A stretch of DNA of 64,000 nt, taken from NCBI GenBank assembly GCA_963757945.1, contig CAVWTN010000001.1:372001-436000 (forward strand). Reading direction: 5' to 3'. Source of the stretch: CAVWTN01 sp963757945. GTDB taxonomy: Bacteria; Vulcanimicrobiota; Vulcanimicrobiia; Vulcanimicrobiales; Vulcanimicrobiaceae. Under the pieces are notes generated by a model, which was not told the origin of the DNA, searched no databases, and saw only the letters and a list, made by a program, of their open reading frames with translations. This document shows positions 25,189 through 33,937 of the stretch, piece after piece. The translations under genes were made by a program, and so were the position numbers. Numbering within the stretch: position 1 is the first letter of the stretch; each line of letters opens with the position of its first letter.

Positions 25189-25533
25189 ATGAAAACGGCT
25201 CCGGAGACGCACGACCGCGACCTCTTCGCACGCCTCTTAACCGAAGCGCGCCGATTGGATCCCGCCGTCCGATCCGGCAGCATGTTCGGATCGCCGGCGA
25301 TCTTCAAAGGACGCAAACTGGCGGCGTGCGTCTATGGGAACGCCATCGGTCTCAAGGTCCCGCAGGAGGTCGCGTCCGCGAGCCTGCAGGCGGGACGTGC
25401 AACGGCTTTTCGGCCCTATGGCCGGCCCGCCATGCGCGAGTGGATCCAGATTGACGGCGGCGTACACGCGCTGCAAGCCTGCCGGGACCTGCTCGCCGCT
25501 GCGCTGGCCTTCGCCAAGGCAAACGATCGCTAA
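25189..25533 (+). CDS. TfoX/Sxy N-terminal-domain-like protein
   Basis: A 114-residue protein starting at the ATG at 25189, which has an AAGGAG site 9 bp before it (the upstream TTG at 25171 has none). SGSMFGSPAIFKGRKLAACVYGNAIGLKVP, followed by FRPYGRPAMREWIQI, matches the fold of the TfoX N-terminal domain, a small domain also found alone in many bacteria. The standalone role is unknown. In gamma-proteobacteria the domain belongs to a competence regulator, but that function should not be assumed. Confidence 0.75.
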   Translation: MKTAPETHDRDLFARLLTEARRLDPAVRSGSMFGSPAIFKGRKLAACVYGNAIGLKVPQEVASASLQAGRATAFRPYGRPAMREWIQIDGGVHALQACRDLLAAALAFAKANDR

Positions 25534-25572
25534 ACGCACCGAGCACAAAGCGCGGCGCTCGGGCTCGTTCGG

Positions 25573-25953
25573 TTATGCCGATTCCCGAGCGATCGCGCGC
25601 ATCCGATCCGCGACGATCATGCCGCCGAAGCACAGGGCGCCCCCCAAGAAGCTCGACGCCAGCTCCGGCGGCGCAATGGAATGCCCGGTGAAGCCGAGGT
25701 ACATGCCCAGGAGGCTCACGACCAATGCCGCCGTGCCGAGCGAAGGCGCACGTTCAGGGGCGACTCGAAGTCTCTGCAGCGGTGCGTACAGAAGCGTCGA
25801 AAAGGCGCCGCCGAAGAATGCCATCGCCAACGTCCACCAGCGCGCGTGAGGCCAAACAACAGCGAGCGCGACGGCAATCAAAGCTATGCTCCCGGTTTGC
25901 CGAAACAAGCTCTTTGGATTGACGGCCTTCGGTGGTATCAGAGAATTTAACAT
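25573..25953 (-). CDS. Small membrane protein of unknown function
   Basis: About 126 residues from the ATG at 25953, with four hydrophobic segments (IALIAVALAVVWPHA, LAMAFFGGAFSTLLYA, LGTAALVVSLLGMYLGF and LGGALCFGGMIVADRM). A longer reading from a TTG at 26007 is possible, and neither start has a good ribosome binding site. No family is recognised. Confidence 0.6.
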   Translation of the reverse strand: MLNSLIPPKAVNPKSLFRQTGSIALIAVALAVVWPHARWWTLAMAFFGGAFSTLLYAPLQRLRVAPERAPSLGTAALVVSLLGMYLGFTGHSIAPPELASSFLGGALCFGGMIVADRMRAIARESA

Positions 25954-26063
25954 CTCTCGAAAAATTTTCTCCGCGATCTCCGCAGACTCCGCGCGAACGT
26001 CGCGCAACCGGCCCCGAAATCACGAATGGCAGTAAGTAGGTGCGATCACGATTCGACGCCGAT

Positions 26064-26228
26064 CTAGCCGCTCGACGTCAAAGGCGGCTGTTCGTGCAGG
26101 TAGACCCAGCGTTCAGGCCACGGGGCAGGGATCGCATTACTCCCGGCGCCAAGTGATTCGCGAACCTTCGCGTCGTTTGCGGGTATGACGAAGCTTTGAG
26201 GCCAGCTGAGCGCGACTACACCGGTCAC
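26064..26228 (-). CDS. Possible small ORF (54 residues)
   Basis: A short frame from a GTG at 26228 to a TAG at 26064. It has a protein-like composition (SWPQSFVIPANDAK, then NAIPAPWPERWVYLHEQPP) rather than the Arg/Ala-rich look of shadow frames here. It lies divergently next to the exported protein at 26232 and has no clear ribosome binding site. It could be a real small protein, the end of a decayed gene, or chance. Confidence 0.3.
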   Translation of the reverse strand: MTGVVALSWPQSFVIPANDAKVRESLGAGSNAIPAPWPERWVYLHEQPPLTSSG

Positions 26229-26231
26229 TTC

Positions 26232-26780
26232 ATGGGCGCAAGGCGGCCATGGATCGCGATGGCGGCTGCGCTAGCGGTGGGCCTGGTGACGATCGGCGAT
26301 GCCAAGGCCGACTTGGCGCTGAAGCCTCCTATTTCAACGCTCGGTTGGCTTCTCGGCTCGTGGACGTGTCAACAAACCGATTGGGACACGGGACCTCGGA
26401 GCGGTCACGCCACCATCAGGTATACGGCAAATCCGAACGGCAAAACGATCGATTATCGGCTACGTGCAGGTGGCGCCGGCTCGGTGGGACGCATCACGTG
26501 GAATGACGATACGTCCCATTACCTGGACAAGTCTTCCGAGACGAACGATGCCGGCGGCGAGCAGGGGGGTCTGATCGCATCGAAGGCTGAGGTGACGGCG
26601 AATAGGATGGTGTTCCACGGAGTCTTCCTGTCGCATGGCGGCGCATGGCGAGCGCGCGTCACGACGGATCGCAAAACGGCTGACGAGTTCACCGAAACCT
26701 CGGATCAATTGCTTTCCGACGGCACTTGGAAAACAATCGCCGTTGCAGCGTGCCACCGAACGAGCCTGACACCGATCTGA
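26232..26780 (+). CDS. Exported protein, DUF1579-like
   Basis: A 182-residue protein starting at the ATG at 26232 with a signal peptide (MGARRPWIAMAAALAVGLVTIGDAKA). The mature part, LGWLLGSWTCQQTDWDTGP, then HATIRYTANPNGKTIDYRL and NRMVFHGVFLSHGG, resembles the beta-sheet-rich DUF1579/lipocalin-like exported proteins that often start with L-x-x-L-x-G-x-W. The function is not known. The neighbouring 60-residue membrane protein follows 31 bp after its stop. Confidence 0.7.
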   Translation: MGARRPWIAMAAALAVGLVTIGDAKADLALKPPISTLGWLLGSWTCQQTDWDTGPRSGHATIRYTANPNGKTIDYRLRAGGAGSVGRITWNDDTSHYLDKSSETNDAGGEQGGLIASKAEVTANRMVFHGVFLSHGGAWRARVTTDRKTADEFTETSDQLLSDGTWKTIAVAACHRTSLTPI

Positions 26781-26811
26781 ATGACTCTCGATCAACTGGA
26801 GTGGACAATTC

Positions 26812-26994
26812 ATGTCTAGGCTGGTGATCCTGCAGCTGTTTCCGTTCCTCGTGATGATTGCGGCGCTCACCTATTGCGCTTTCGCGGTCAAATTTCGTGT
26901 CCGTCCGCTTCTGAAACCCAGGGGCGCATTGATCCTGACGCTGATCAGCTTCGCGCTAACGATCTTCTCGCTCGTCAACCTGCCGCATCATTGA
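26812..26994 (+). CDS. Small two-helix membrane protein
   Basis: A 60-residue protein with two hydrophobic helices (VILQLFPFLVMIAALTYCAFAV and LILTLISFALTIFSLVNL) joined by a basic loop (KFRVRPLLKPRG). It follows the exported protein by 31 bp and may be co-expressed. No family is recognised. Hydrophobic pattern and gene spacing support a real gene, but its size makes this uncertain. Confidence 0.5.
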   Translation: MSRLVILQLFPFLVMIAALTYCAFAVKFRVRPLLKPRGALILTLISFALTIFSLVNLPHH

Positions 26995-27007
26995 ACCTGA
27001 GCTGAGC

Positions 27008-27418
27008 TCAGCGCGCTTCCTCGAGCAGGGCGGCTGCCTCGCGCAGGGCAGCGCGGAGCGCGTCCGGCGTGGGTGGGCAGCCGCGCACGATGACCGCGGC
27101 TTCGAGTTCGATGCCCGCGCCCGCACCTGCTGCGGGCGCACCGGCCCAGGGACCCTCGCCCACCGCGCAGTCCCCGACGGCGATGATCACGCGCGGGCGC
27201 GGGACCGCATCGAGCGTTTCGCGCGCGGCGTCGCGCATCGCCTCGGTCATCGGGCCCGTGACGGTGATCGCATCGGCATGGCGGGGCGATGCGACGATGT
27301 CGAAGCCCTCGCTCGTGATGTCGTAGAACGTTGTGTTGAGCGCGCTCATCTCGTGCTCGCAACCGTTACAGCTGCCGCAGACGAGGTGCCGGATCCCCAG
27401 TGAATGCCGGTAGCTCAT
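27008..27418 (-). CDS. Group 4 hydrogenase / NuoB-like small subunit (HyfI/HycG-like)
   Basis: A 136-residue protein with the cluster-binding cysteines of the NuoB/HycG family: CGSCNGC (C14, C17, C20), GDC at residue 84 and RGCPP at residue 114. These bind the proximal [4Fe-4S] cluster next to the active site. It is shorter than usual (about 150-200). It starts 4 bp after the large-subunit stop and is the last gene of the ArsR-headed operon. It would sit on the cytoplasmic side of the membrane complex. Confidence 0.87.
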   Translation of the reverse strand: MSYRHSLGIRHLVCGSCNGCEHEMSALNTTFYDITSEGFDIVASPRHADAITVTGPMTEAMRDAARETLDAVPRPRVIIAVGDCAVGEGPWAGAPAAGAGAGIELEAAVIVRGCPPTPDALRAALREAAALLEEAR

Positions 27419-27422
27419 CGCC

Positions 27423-28814
27423 TCACCGGTCCGCGCAGGCGTAGCAGAGGTTGAAGCTCTTGTTCACGAGCGGGAAGTCCGGGATGATGTTGCCCTCCAT
27501 CGCACGTGCGACGACGGGCCAGTTGCGATAGGATGCCGAGATCGCGTGCACGCGCTCGAGCAAGCCCGCCGCGCCGACGTGCACGGCGATCGTCTCCGTC
27601 CCGCGCGCTCCCTCCACCGCTGCGACGGCGACGCCTTCGGGGATGCTCGCGAGATCCGGGCCGGGGAGCGCCCGATCGCTCAGCCGCAACAATGCATCGC
27701 GGATCAGGCGGCACGATTCGCGCAGTTCTTCGCGCTTCACCGTGCACCGCGCGAAGGCGTCGCCGCTCGACTCGCTCGCGGGAGTGACGGCGAGCGAGCG
27801 GTACGCGCCGTACGGCGCATAGGCGCGCACGTCGCGCGTGCCGCCGGAGCCGCGGTGCGCCGGGCCGACCGTGCCGAACGCCGCTCCCAAATCGCGGGAG
27901 ACGACGCCGGTCCGCTGCCAGCGCGAAACGAGCGAGCCGTTCGCGAACAGCCCGACGGTGTACGCCTCGATGGCGGGCGCGAGCACCGCGAGCTCGCCGA
28001 GCAGCCGGGCAGGCTCGCGAACGACACCCTCGCCGACGCCGCCGGGCACGATCGCATCGAAGAGCAGGCGATGGCCGGTCGCGAGCGCGCACAAGCGCAT
28101 CGCGCGCTCTTTGAGCGCCATCCCGTGCGCGAATCCAGGTCCGAAGCCTGCGGCGGACGCGCTCGCGGCGAGATCGGCAAGGTGGTTGTAGACGCGCTCC
28201 AGCTCGCAGACGACCAACCGCGCGAATTCCACCTCCGGCTCGAGCACGATTCCGGCGAGCCGTTCGAGCGCGAGCGCATACGCGTGCGAACGGGCGGCGC
28301 TGCAGCCCGCGCAGATGCGTGCGACGAGCCGCGCCGCGGCGCGCGGCGAGCGGCCCTCGAGCGCGCGTTCGACGCCGCGATATGAATAGCCGAGCTGCGC
28401 ATCGAGGTGCACGACGTTCTCGCCGCCCGAGCTGAACGTGAAGCGCCCGGGCTCGATGATCCCGGCATGCACGGGGCCGACGACGAACTGCATCACGCCC
28501 GCGCCCTTGGCGGTGACGGCGATCGGCATCGTGCCGGCGCGCCCGCGAAACGGCCGCACGTCGGGCGCTCCGAGAAAGCGAACGCCGTACTCGTCCGCGA
28601 TCTCGCGCTCGTCCCACGAGAAGAGCGGGCGGATCGCCGCGAGCGAGGGGAGTTCGCGATCCGCTTCGAGGCTGCGCGAGAGCGCAACGACGCCGCCGGG
28701 CTCGAGAAACAGATAGTGCACGCCTTCGCCGCACGCGTACGCCCCGAGCGGAACCTCGAGCAGCGCCGCGCGCTCGGCGAGATCCGGCGCGGCGAGCCAG
28801 GCGAACGCGCTCAC
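27423..28814 (-). CDS. Group 4 [NiFe] hydrogenase large subunit with fused NuoC-like domain (HyfG/HycE-like)
   Basis: A 463-residue protein whose GTG start overlaps the HyfF-like stop by 4 bp. Residues about 25-95 resemble the 30 kDa (NuoC) domain, with IRPLFSWDEREIADEYGVRF. The rest is the large-subunit fold. Unlike NuoD it keeps both cysteine pairs for the NiFe site: RICAGC (C168, C171) near the start of the domain and LCYACADR (C457, C460) at the very end. The first motif is unusual, since RxCGxCxxxH is more common. No cleavable C-terminal tail follows the last CxxC. No formate dehydrogenase or hydrogenase maturation gene is in the window. Confidence 0.88.
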   Translation of the reverse strand: MSAFAWLAAPDLAERAALLEVPLGAYACGEGVHYLFLEPGGVVALSRSLEADRELPSLAAIRPLFSWDEREIADEYGVRFLGAPDVRPFRGRAGTMPIAVTAKGAGVMQFVVGPVHAGIIEPGRFTFSSGGENVVHLDAQLGYSYRGVERALEGRSPRAAARLVARICAGCSAARSHAYALALERLAGIVLEPEVEFARLVVCELERVYNHLADLAASASAAGFGPGFAHGMALKERAMRLCALATGHRLLFDAIVPGGVGEGVVREPARLLGELAVLAPAIEAYTVGLFANGSLVSRWQRTGVVSRDLGAAFGTVGPAHRGSGGTRDVRAYAPYGAYRSLAVTPASESSGDAFARCTVKREELRESCRLIRDALLRLSDRALPGPDLASIPEGVAVAAVEGARGTETIAVHVGAAGLLERVHAISASYRNWPVVARAMEGNIIPDFPLVNKSFNLCYACADR

Positions 28815-30268
28815 GGCGGCCCCGCGCCGATCGCCGCCGCCACGGTTTGGATCAAGCCGCCGAGCGACGTCCAAGGGATGACCGCCGCCCCGAGTGCGCC
28901 GCCGAGTGCGAGCGCGGCGGCGCCGGTCGAAGACGGCGCCGAGACGCGAACGCCCGTGTGCGCTGCCCCGGGCGCGCGCCCCGATTCTATTTCGATCGCG
29001 GCGCGCGAGAGCGCGGCGAACGCGAACGCCATGCCGACGAGCCCGAGGACGAGCGCGGTCCACTGGCCCGAGAGCACGCCCGCGGCGACGACGAGCAATT
29101 CGCTCACGAAGATGCCGAACGGCGGCAGCCCGCCGAGCGCCGAGAGCGCGGCGAGCAGCATGCGCCCGCCGGGGCCGCTGTTCCACAAGCCGCGCAGCTT
29201 CGCGAGCGACGTCGTGCGGCGCTCGCGTTGAACCAGGCCCGTCGCGAGGAAGGCGGCCGATTTTGCGAACGCGTGCGAGAGCAAGTGCACGAGCGCGGCA
29301 AGCGTCCCGAGCCTGCCGCCGAAGCCGAGCGCGAGCGCGACGATCCCCGCATGCTCGACGGTCGAATACGCGAGCAAACGCTTGAGGTCGGTCTGCGTGA
29401 GCATCAGAGCGCCCGCGACGACCGTCGAGAGCGCGCCGAGCCAGAGCAGCAGGTCGTGATCGAGCGGTCCGACGCCGAGCGCCGTCGCGACCGCGAGCGT
29501 TCGCACGAGCGCGTACAGCGCGCAGGAGACGAGCACGCCCGAGAGCAGGCCGCTCACGGGGGCCGGCGCCTTCGAATGCGCGTCGGGCAGCCACGCGTGC
29601 ATCGGCACGAGCCCCGCCTTCGTCGCGAATCCGATCGTCATCAGCGCGATCGCCAGGCGCGCGAGCGGCGGCGCTTGCGGCGGCCGGTGCCCCACGATCG
29701 CGGCCCACGAAAGCGCGTGCGCGGGGTCGAGGCCGAGCGCGAGCGTCACGTGCCCGAGCACCATGAGACCGAACAGTGCGAAGGCGATGCCGACGCTGCA
29801 CAGCACGAGGTATTTCCAGGCGGCCTCGAGCGATTCGGCCTCGCCTGCGAAGCCCACGAGGAACGCGGTCGCGAGCGTCGTCGCCGAGATGCCGAGCCAC
29901 AAGATCGCAAAATTATCCGCGAGCACGACGAGCAGCATCGCACTCCAGAACGCGCCGAGCAGCGCGTAGTAGACGGACACGCGCGACCAGGTGACCGCTT
30001 CGTCGGGGTCGCCCACGATGTCGCCGACGCGCTGCTCGAAGATCGCTCCGCCGGCTGAGAATGCCGTCGCGAGAAAGCCCAGCGTCGAGACGAGCGCCGC
30101 GAAGCCCAGCGAGAGGCCGTCCACGCGCCCCACCATCGCAACGAGCGCGCTCGCGGCGAGCGCCGCGAAGGCAACCTTGGCGGCGCGGCGCGCGGGGCCC
30201 GCCGGGAACGCCAGCGGCACGAGCGAGGCCGCGAACGGCGCGAGCACGACGAGCGCGAGCGGGTTCAT
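28811..30268 (-). CDS. Proton-pumping antiporter-like subunit HyfF/NuoM-like
   Basis: A 485-residue membrane protein with about 13 hydrophobic segments. It contains the antiporter-type motifs ATKAGLVPMHAWLPDAHSKAP (an essential Lys with HxWLPDAH) and LKRLLAYSTVEHAG. Such subunits couple electron transfer to proton movement in complex I and group 4 hydrogenases. The start (ATG 30268) overlaps the HyfE-like stop by 4 bp, and its stop overlaps the large-subunit start. Confidence 0.88.
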   Translation of the reverse strand: MNPLALVVLAPFAASLVPLAFPAGPARRAAKVAFAALAASALVAMVGRVDGLSLGFAALVSTLGFLATAFSAGGAIFEQRVGDIVGDPDEAVTWSRVSVYYALLGAFWSAMLLVVLADNFAILWLGISATTLATAFLVGFAGEAESLEAAWKYLVLCSVGIAFALFGLMVLGHVTLALGLDPAHALSWAAIVGHRPPQAPPLARLAIALMTIGFATKAGLVPMHAWLPDAHSKAPAPVSGLLSGVLVSCALYALVRTLAVATALGVGPLDHDLLLWLGALSTVVAGALMLTQTDLKRLLAYSTVEHAGIVALALGFGGRLGTLAALVHLLSHAFAKSAAFLATGLVQRERRTTSLAKLRGLWNSGPGGRMLLAALSALGGLPPFGIFVSELLVVAAGVLSGQWTALVLGLVGMAFAFAALSRAAIEIESGRAPGAAHTGVRVSAPSSTGAAALALGGALGAAVIPWTSLGGLIQTVAAAIGAGPP

Positions 30269-30876
30269 CCGCGCAACCGCCGCAAGAACTCGACGTCGAG
30301 CATCGGATTCTGCACGACGAACGCGCGCACGAGCGCAAGGCCGATGAACGTGCCGACGAGCGCGTCGAAGGTGGCGCCGAGCTCGACGGATTCCGGGAGC
30401 TGCGGCGCGAGCACGGCGCCCGCGAGCGTAACGCCTGCGCCGAGCGCGAGCAGGCCGATCACGTGCGCGAGCAGATTGCGATGGACGACGAGCATCCCGA
30501 CGCCGCACAGCGTCACGTAGGCCACCATGCCTTGCATCGGGATCCCCGCCAGCGCCGGAATGCGGGCGAACGCCGCCGCGACGAGCGCGAAGCCGATCGC
30601 GAGCAGCAAGCGCAACGGCATGGAGACCGACGAGCGAAGGTTCGAGGCGCTCGGATTCCCGCGCATGAACAAGACGATGCCGAGCGGCGCCACGAACACC
30701 TTGATCGTCGTCGTGATGAAGAAGAGGCCGAAGGCGAGCTTCGATTCGTGCGTCGAAGGTTCGATCAGGATGCTCGCGAGCACCGCGAGCACGACGTACG
30801 CGGCCAGAACGTACGAGGTGCGCGCGCTGACGATCAGGATCGCGCCCGCGACGAGGACCAGCAGCTCGAGGCTCAT
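30265..30876 (-). CDS. Hydrogenase-4 membrane subunit HyfE-like (NuoK-related)
   Basis: A 203-residue membrane protein with about six hydrophobic segments (LLVLVAGAILIVSARTSY, then LAAYVVLAVLASILI and further). HyfE/HycP-type subunits sit in the membrane arm. The start (ATG 30876) overlaps the HyfC-like stop by 4 bp, so the whole operon shows back-to-back coupling. A much longer reading in the same frame is possible but extends over the neighbour's coding sequence. Confidence 0.82.
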   Translation of the reverse strand: MSLELLVLVAGAILIVSARTSYVLAAYVVLAVLASILIEPSTHESKLAFGLFFITTTIKVFVAPLGIVLFMRGNPSASNLRSSVSMPLRLLLAIGFALVAAAFARIPALAGIPMQGMVAYVTLCGVGMLVVHRNLLAHVIGLLALGAGVTLAGAVLAPQLPESVELGATFDALVGTFIGLALVRAFVVQNPMLDVEFLRRLRG

Positions 30877-31745
30877 ACCGGCCGCCCGAACAGATGCAGC
30901 GCGATGCTGGTCGCCGCGAGAATGAACGCCGTCGCAAGGACCTGCGGCACTTCGAAGAGCCGCAGCTTCGCAAGCGCGTTCTCGACGAACGTGATCGCGC
31001 AAGCGATTCCGATGAGCCAGGCGCCGTCGACGAGAGGCCCCGTTCCAGGGAGCAGCATCGCCGCGAGCAGCAGGAAGCCGAACTGCTTCACGTAGGCCGC
31101 CAGATGCAAGAGCGCGAGTTGCCAGCCGGAGTATTCCAGCAGCATCCCCTCGTGGATCATCGTTAACTCGTAGTGCGTTTCCTGATTGTCGATCGGCACG
31201 CGCGCCGTCTCGACGAGCGAGACGAGGAAGAACGCCGCGAACGCGAGCACGCTTTCGGGGCCGAACGGCACGGACACGAGCGCGCTGAGGCGCGTTCCGT
31301 TTCCGAGCGCCGCGGCCCCCAGCAGTGCGACGAGTAGCGTCGGTTCGATGAGCGCGCCGAACGTCGCTTCGCGGCTCGCGGCCATGCCGGCGAACGCGCT
31401 GCGAGAATCGAGCGCCGCGAGCGTCAGCGCAAAGCGCCCCAAGCCGAGCAGAAAGGCGAGCGCGACGACGTCGATGAGCGAGAGTCCGCGGCTCCACGGC
31501 AAGAACGGCAGCGCCGCGACGAACGTCAGCGCGACACCGAGCACGATCCCGGGTGCGGCGATGGCAATCGGCGATGCGCCTTCGGGCAGCACGGCCTCTT
31601 TGCGCCAGAGCTTCGCGAGGTCACGGTACGGCTGGAGCGCCGAGGGGCCCGGGCGCCCTTGGAGACGCGCGCGCAACAGCTTCATCGCACCCTGCAACAG
31701 CGGCGCGAGCAGCACGGCGGCGAGGACTTGCAGCACGACCGTCAT
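30873..31745 (-). CDS. HyfC/HycD-like membrane subunit (NuoH-like)
   Basis: A 290-residue membrane protein with about eight hydrophobic segments. NuoH/HycD landmarks are RLQGRPGPSALQPYRDLAKLWRKE near the N-terminus and ETARVPIDNQETHYELTMIHEGMLLEYSG in the middle, which contact the quinone/hydrogenase site in complex I relatives. It overlaps the HyfB-like gene by 4 bp. It is part of the membrane arm linking the hydrogenase-like module to proton movement. Confidence 0.93.
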   Translation of the reverse strand: MTVVLQVLAAVLLAPLLQGAMKLLRARLQGRPGPSALQPYRDLAKLWRKEAVLPEGASPIAIAAPGIVLGVALTFVAALPFLPWSRGLSLIDVVALAFLLGLGRFALTLAALDSRSAFAGMAASREATFGALIEPTLLVALLGAAALGNGTRLSALVSVPFGPESVLAFAAFFLVSLVETARVPIDNQETHYELTMIHEGMLLEYSGWQLALLHLAAYVKQFGFLLLAAMLLPGTGPLVDGAWLIGIACAITFVENALAKLRLFEVPQVLATAFILAATSIALHLFGRPV

Positions 31746-33604
31746 CGGGCCGCCGCCACGACGACGACGAACAACGCGAGGACCGCGTAGGCCAGATAAA
31801 GCCGCAAGCTGCCGCTTTGCACGATGCGCGTGCGGCGGGCGACGCGCAGCGTGACGGCTGCGAACGTGCGCGCGGCTTCATCCGCGACGTCCCGGCTCGC
31901 GGTGCGGTAAAAGACCGCGTTTGGAAACCAGGGCGAACTCCCGGCTTCGAGCGTGCGCTGACGGTCGGGAATCAGCACGAACGAGAAGATCCTCCGCAGC
32001 GGCTTCGTGAAGGCGGTCGCGCTGTATTGCGCGGCCGGCGTGACCGGCGAGCCGCACGTCCAGGTCGCGACGCTGCGCACGCCGCGACTGCGCGCGAGCG
32101 CGAAGGCGACGAGCGCCCCCGCGATCGGCAAGAGCGCGAGCGTCGCCGGGAGCAGCGGGAGCGCCGCAAAGCGCAGCGCGGGCGCGCCGATCAGCGTCTC
32201 GGCGACGCGCGAAAACGGCCCCGTTGCCAGCGCCGGAAAGAAGCCGAGCAGGATGCAGCCCGCCGCCGGCACGAGCATGCCGGCGAGCGAGATGTCGAAG
32301 CGTTCGCGGCGCGCGGCCGGCGGTTGTGGCCTGCGCGGGCGGCCGAGGAACGCGACGCCGAAGACCTTGACGAACGTCGCGGCGGCGAGCCCGCCCGTGA
32401 GCGCGAGCCCCGCGATCGCCGCGAGCAGCGTCAGCCGCGCGAGCACGTCGCCGGCGCGCATGCCGCCGATCAGTCCTTGGAACGTGAGCCATTCCGACGC
32501 GAAGCCGTTGCTCGGCGGCAGGCCCGCGATCGCGATGCAGCCGGTCAGGAAGAGCGGCGCAGTCCAGACCAGCCGGCCCCACAAACCGCCGAGCCGGTCC
32601 AGATCGACACTCCCTTCGCTCTCCGCGATCGCGCCCGCGCCCAGAAACAAGAGGCCCTTGAACAGGCCGTGGTTGAGCGCGTGAAAGAGCGCCGCCGTCA
32701 ACGCGAGTGCGGCGACGCGGGGGAGCCCTTCGGCCTGCGTCAGGAGCGCGACGCCGAGACCGATCGCGATGATGCCGACGTTCTCGACCGACGAATACGC
32801 GAGCAGGCGCTTGAGATCGCGTTCCGCGAGCGCGAACAGCACGCCCCCGACCGCGCTGACGGTGCCCACCGCAACGAGCGCCGTGCCCCAGATGGCCGGC
32901 GCGGGCGCTGCGAGCGTGAACGCGACGAGCGCGAGCCCGTACAGCGCGACCTTGAGCATCGCGCCCGAAAGCAGCGCCGAAGCGTGCGGCGGCGCGACCG
33001 GATGCGCGCGCGGCAGCCAGAAATGGAACGGCATGAAGCCGGCCTTCGAACCGAAGCCGGCGAGCGCCAGCAGAAAGACGGCGGTGCGGGAGCCCGCGGG
33101 GAGCGTGGGCGCCGCGAGTGCGATCGCGGCGAACGTCGGATCGCCGGCGTGCACCGCGAGAATGACGAGGAGCACGAGGATGCACGCGGCGCCGGTCTGC
33201 GAGACGATCAGGTAGAGAAACGTCGCGCGCCGCACGCCGCGCAACTCGCTGTGCGCCGCCACGAGGAAAGCCGAGATGAACGCCATCGACTCCCAGGCGA
33301 AGAAGAACGCGGTGACGCTCTGCGCGCAAAGCACGAGCAGCATCGCGGCGCTAAAGGCCGCGAGCAGGACCGCGTCGACGGCGCGTCCTCGCCTCGCGCT
33401 CCACAACGCGACCGCGACGTCCAGCGCCGCGATCAGCGCGCAGAACGCGGCGGCGAACGGCGTGATGCCGAATGCGAGCGCGAGCGCCGGGATCGGGCCC
33501 GCGAGCGCCCCGAGGGCGATCGCGCCGTGCGTGAGCCCGGTCCATGCGAGCGCCGCCGCGACGGCCGCGACCGCCAGGATCGCGGCCACTCCGATCGTTC
33601 GCAC
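31742..33604 (-). CDS. Antiporter-like subunit HyfB/NuoL-like
   Basis: A 620-residue membrane protein with about 14-16 hydrophobic segments and a GTG start 6 bp after the ArsR stop. It has the antiporter motifs GFGSKAGFMPFHFWLPRAHPVAPPHASALLSG and LKRLLAYSSVENVG. Together with HyfF it could provide two proton-channel subunits. The first gene of the structural set, it directly follows the regulator. Confidence 0.88.
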   Translation of the reverse strand: MRTIGVAAILAVAAVAAALAWTGLTHGAIALGALAGPIPALALAFGITPFAAAFCALIAALDVAVALWSARRGRAVDAVLLAAFSAAMLLVLCAQSVTAFFFAWESMAFISAFLVAAHSELRGVRRATFLYLIVSQTGAACILVLLVILAVHAGDPTFAAIALAAPTLPAGSRTAVFLLALAGFGSKAGFMPFHFWLPRAHPVAPPHASALLSGAMLKVALYGLALVAFTLAAPAPAIWGTALVAVGTVSAVGGVLFALAERDLKRLLAYSSVENVGIIAIGLGVALLTQAEGLPRVAALALTAALFHALNHGLFKGLLFLGAGAIAESEGSVDLDRLGGLWGRLVWTAPLFLTGCIAIAGLPPSNGFASEWLTFQGLIGGMRAGDVLARLTLLAAIAGLALTGGLAAATFVKVFGVAFLGRPRRPQPPAARRERFDISLAGMLVPAAGCILLGFFPALATGPFSRVAETLIGAPALRFAALPLLPATLALLPIAGALVAFALARSRGVRSVATWTCGSPVTPAAQYSATAFTKPLRRIFSFVLIPDRQRTLEAGSSPWFPNAVFYRTASRDVADEAARTFAAVTLRVARRTRIVQSGSLRLYLAYAVLALFVVVVAAAR

Positions 33605-33610
33605 GGGCGG

Positions 33611-33937
33611 CTACGTCCTCGCTTCGCTGCGCAGATCTTCGAGGACGCTCTGCACGCTGACGAGGTGGTTGTCGAAGATCTCGCGCGCCGAGTCCAGCAG
33701 CCGCCAGATCGCGGGGTCGCGAACTTCGTAGCGGATCGTGTTCCCATGGCGCTGCGTCGTGACGAGATTTCGGCCGCGCAGGACGGCGAGTTGTTGCGAG
33801 AGCGTCGATTGCTCCGCCCCGAGCCGGTCGCGCAGTTCGCCGACGTTCAGGGGCCCGCCCCGCAACTCGTCGAGGATCTGGATCCGCAACGGGTGGGCCA
33901 AAGCCTTGAAGAACTCGGCTTTGAAGGAATATCGCAC
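33611..33937 (-). CDS. ArsR/SmtB-family transcriptional regulator of the Hyf-like operon
   Basis: A 108-residue winged-helix repressor. The N-terminus (SFKAEFFKALAHPLRIQILDELRGG) and recognition helix region (NVGELRDRLGAEQSTLSQQLAVLRGRNLV), followed by the wing TTQRHGNTIRYEVRD, are typical of ArsR/SmtB. No obvious Cys metal-binding motif (such as CVC) is present. I used the GTG at 33937; upstream there is AT-rich DNA with operator-like dyads and no Shine-Dalgarno, so a leaderless transcript is likely. It heads the operon, as Rv0081 does in the Mycobacterium tuberculosis Rv0081-Rv0087 locus. Confidence 0.85.
   Translation of the reverse strand: MRYSFKAEFFKALAHPLRIQILDELRGGPLNVGELRDRLGAEQSTLSQQLAVLRGRNLVTTQRHGNTIRYEVRDPAIWRLLDSAREIFDNHLVSVQSVLEDLRSEART

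Noticed and set aside
27423..29900. An 825-residue reading that merges the HyfF region and the large subunit
   Set aside because: The N-terminal part is in the wrong frame for HyfF (which has its own clean frame and 4-bp overlap), so the large subunit starts at 28814.
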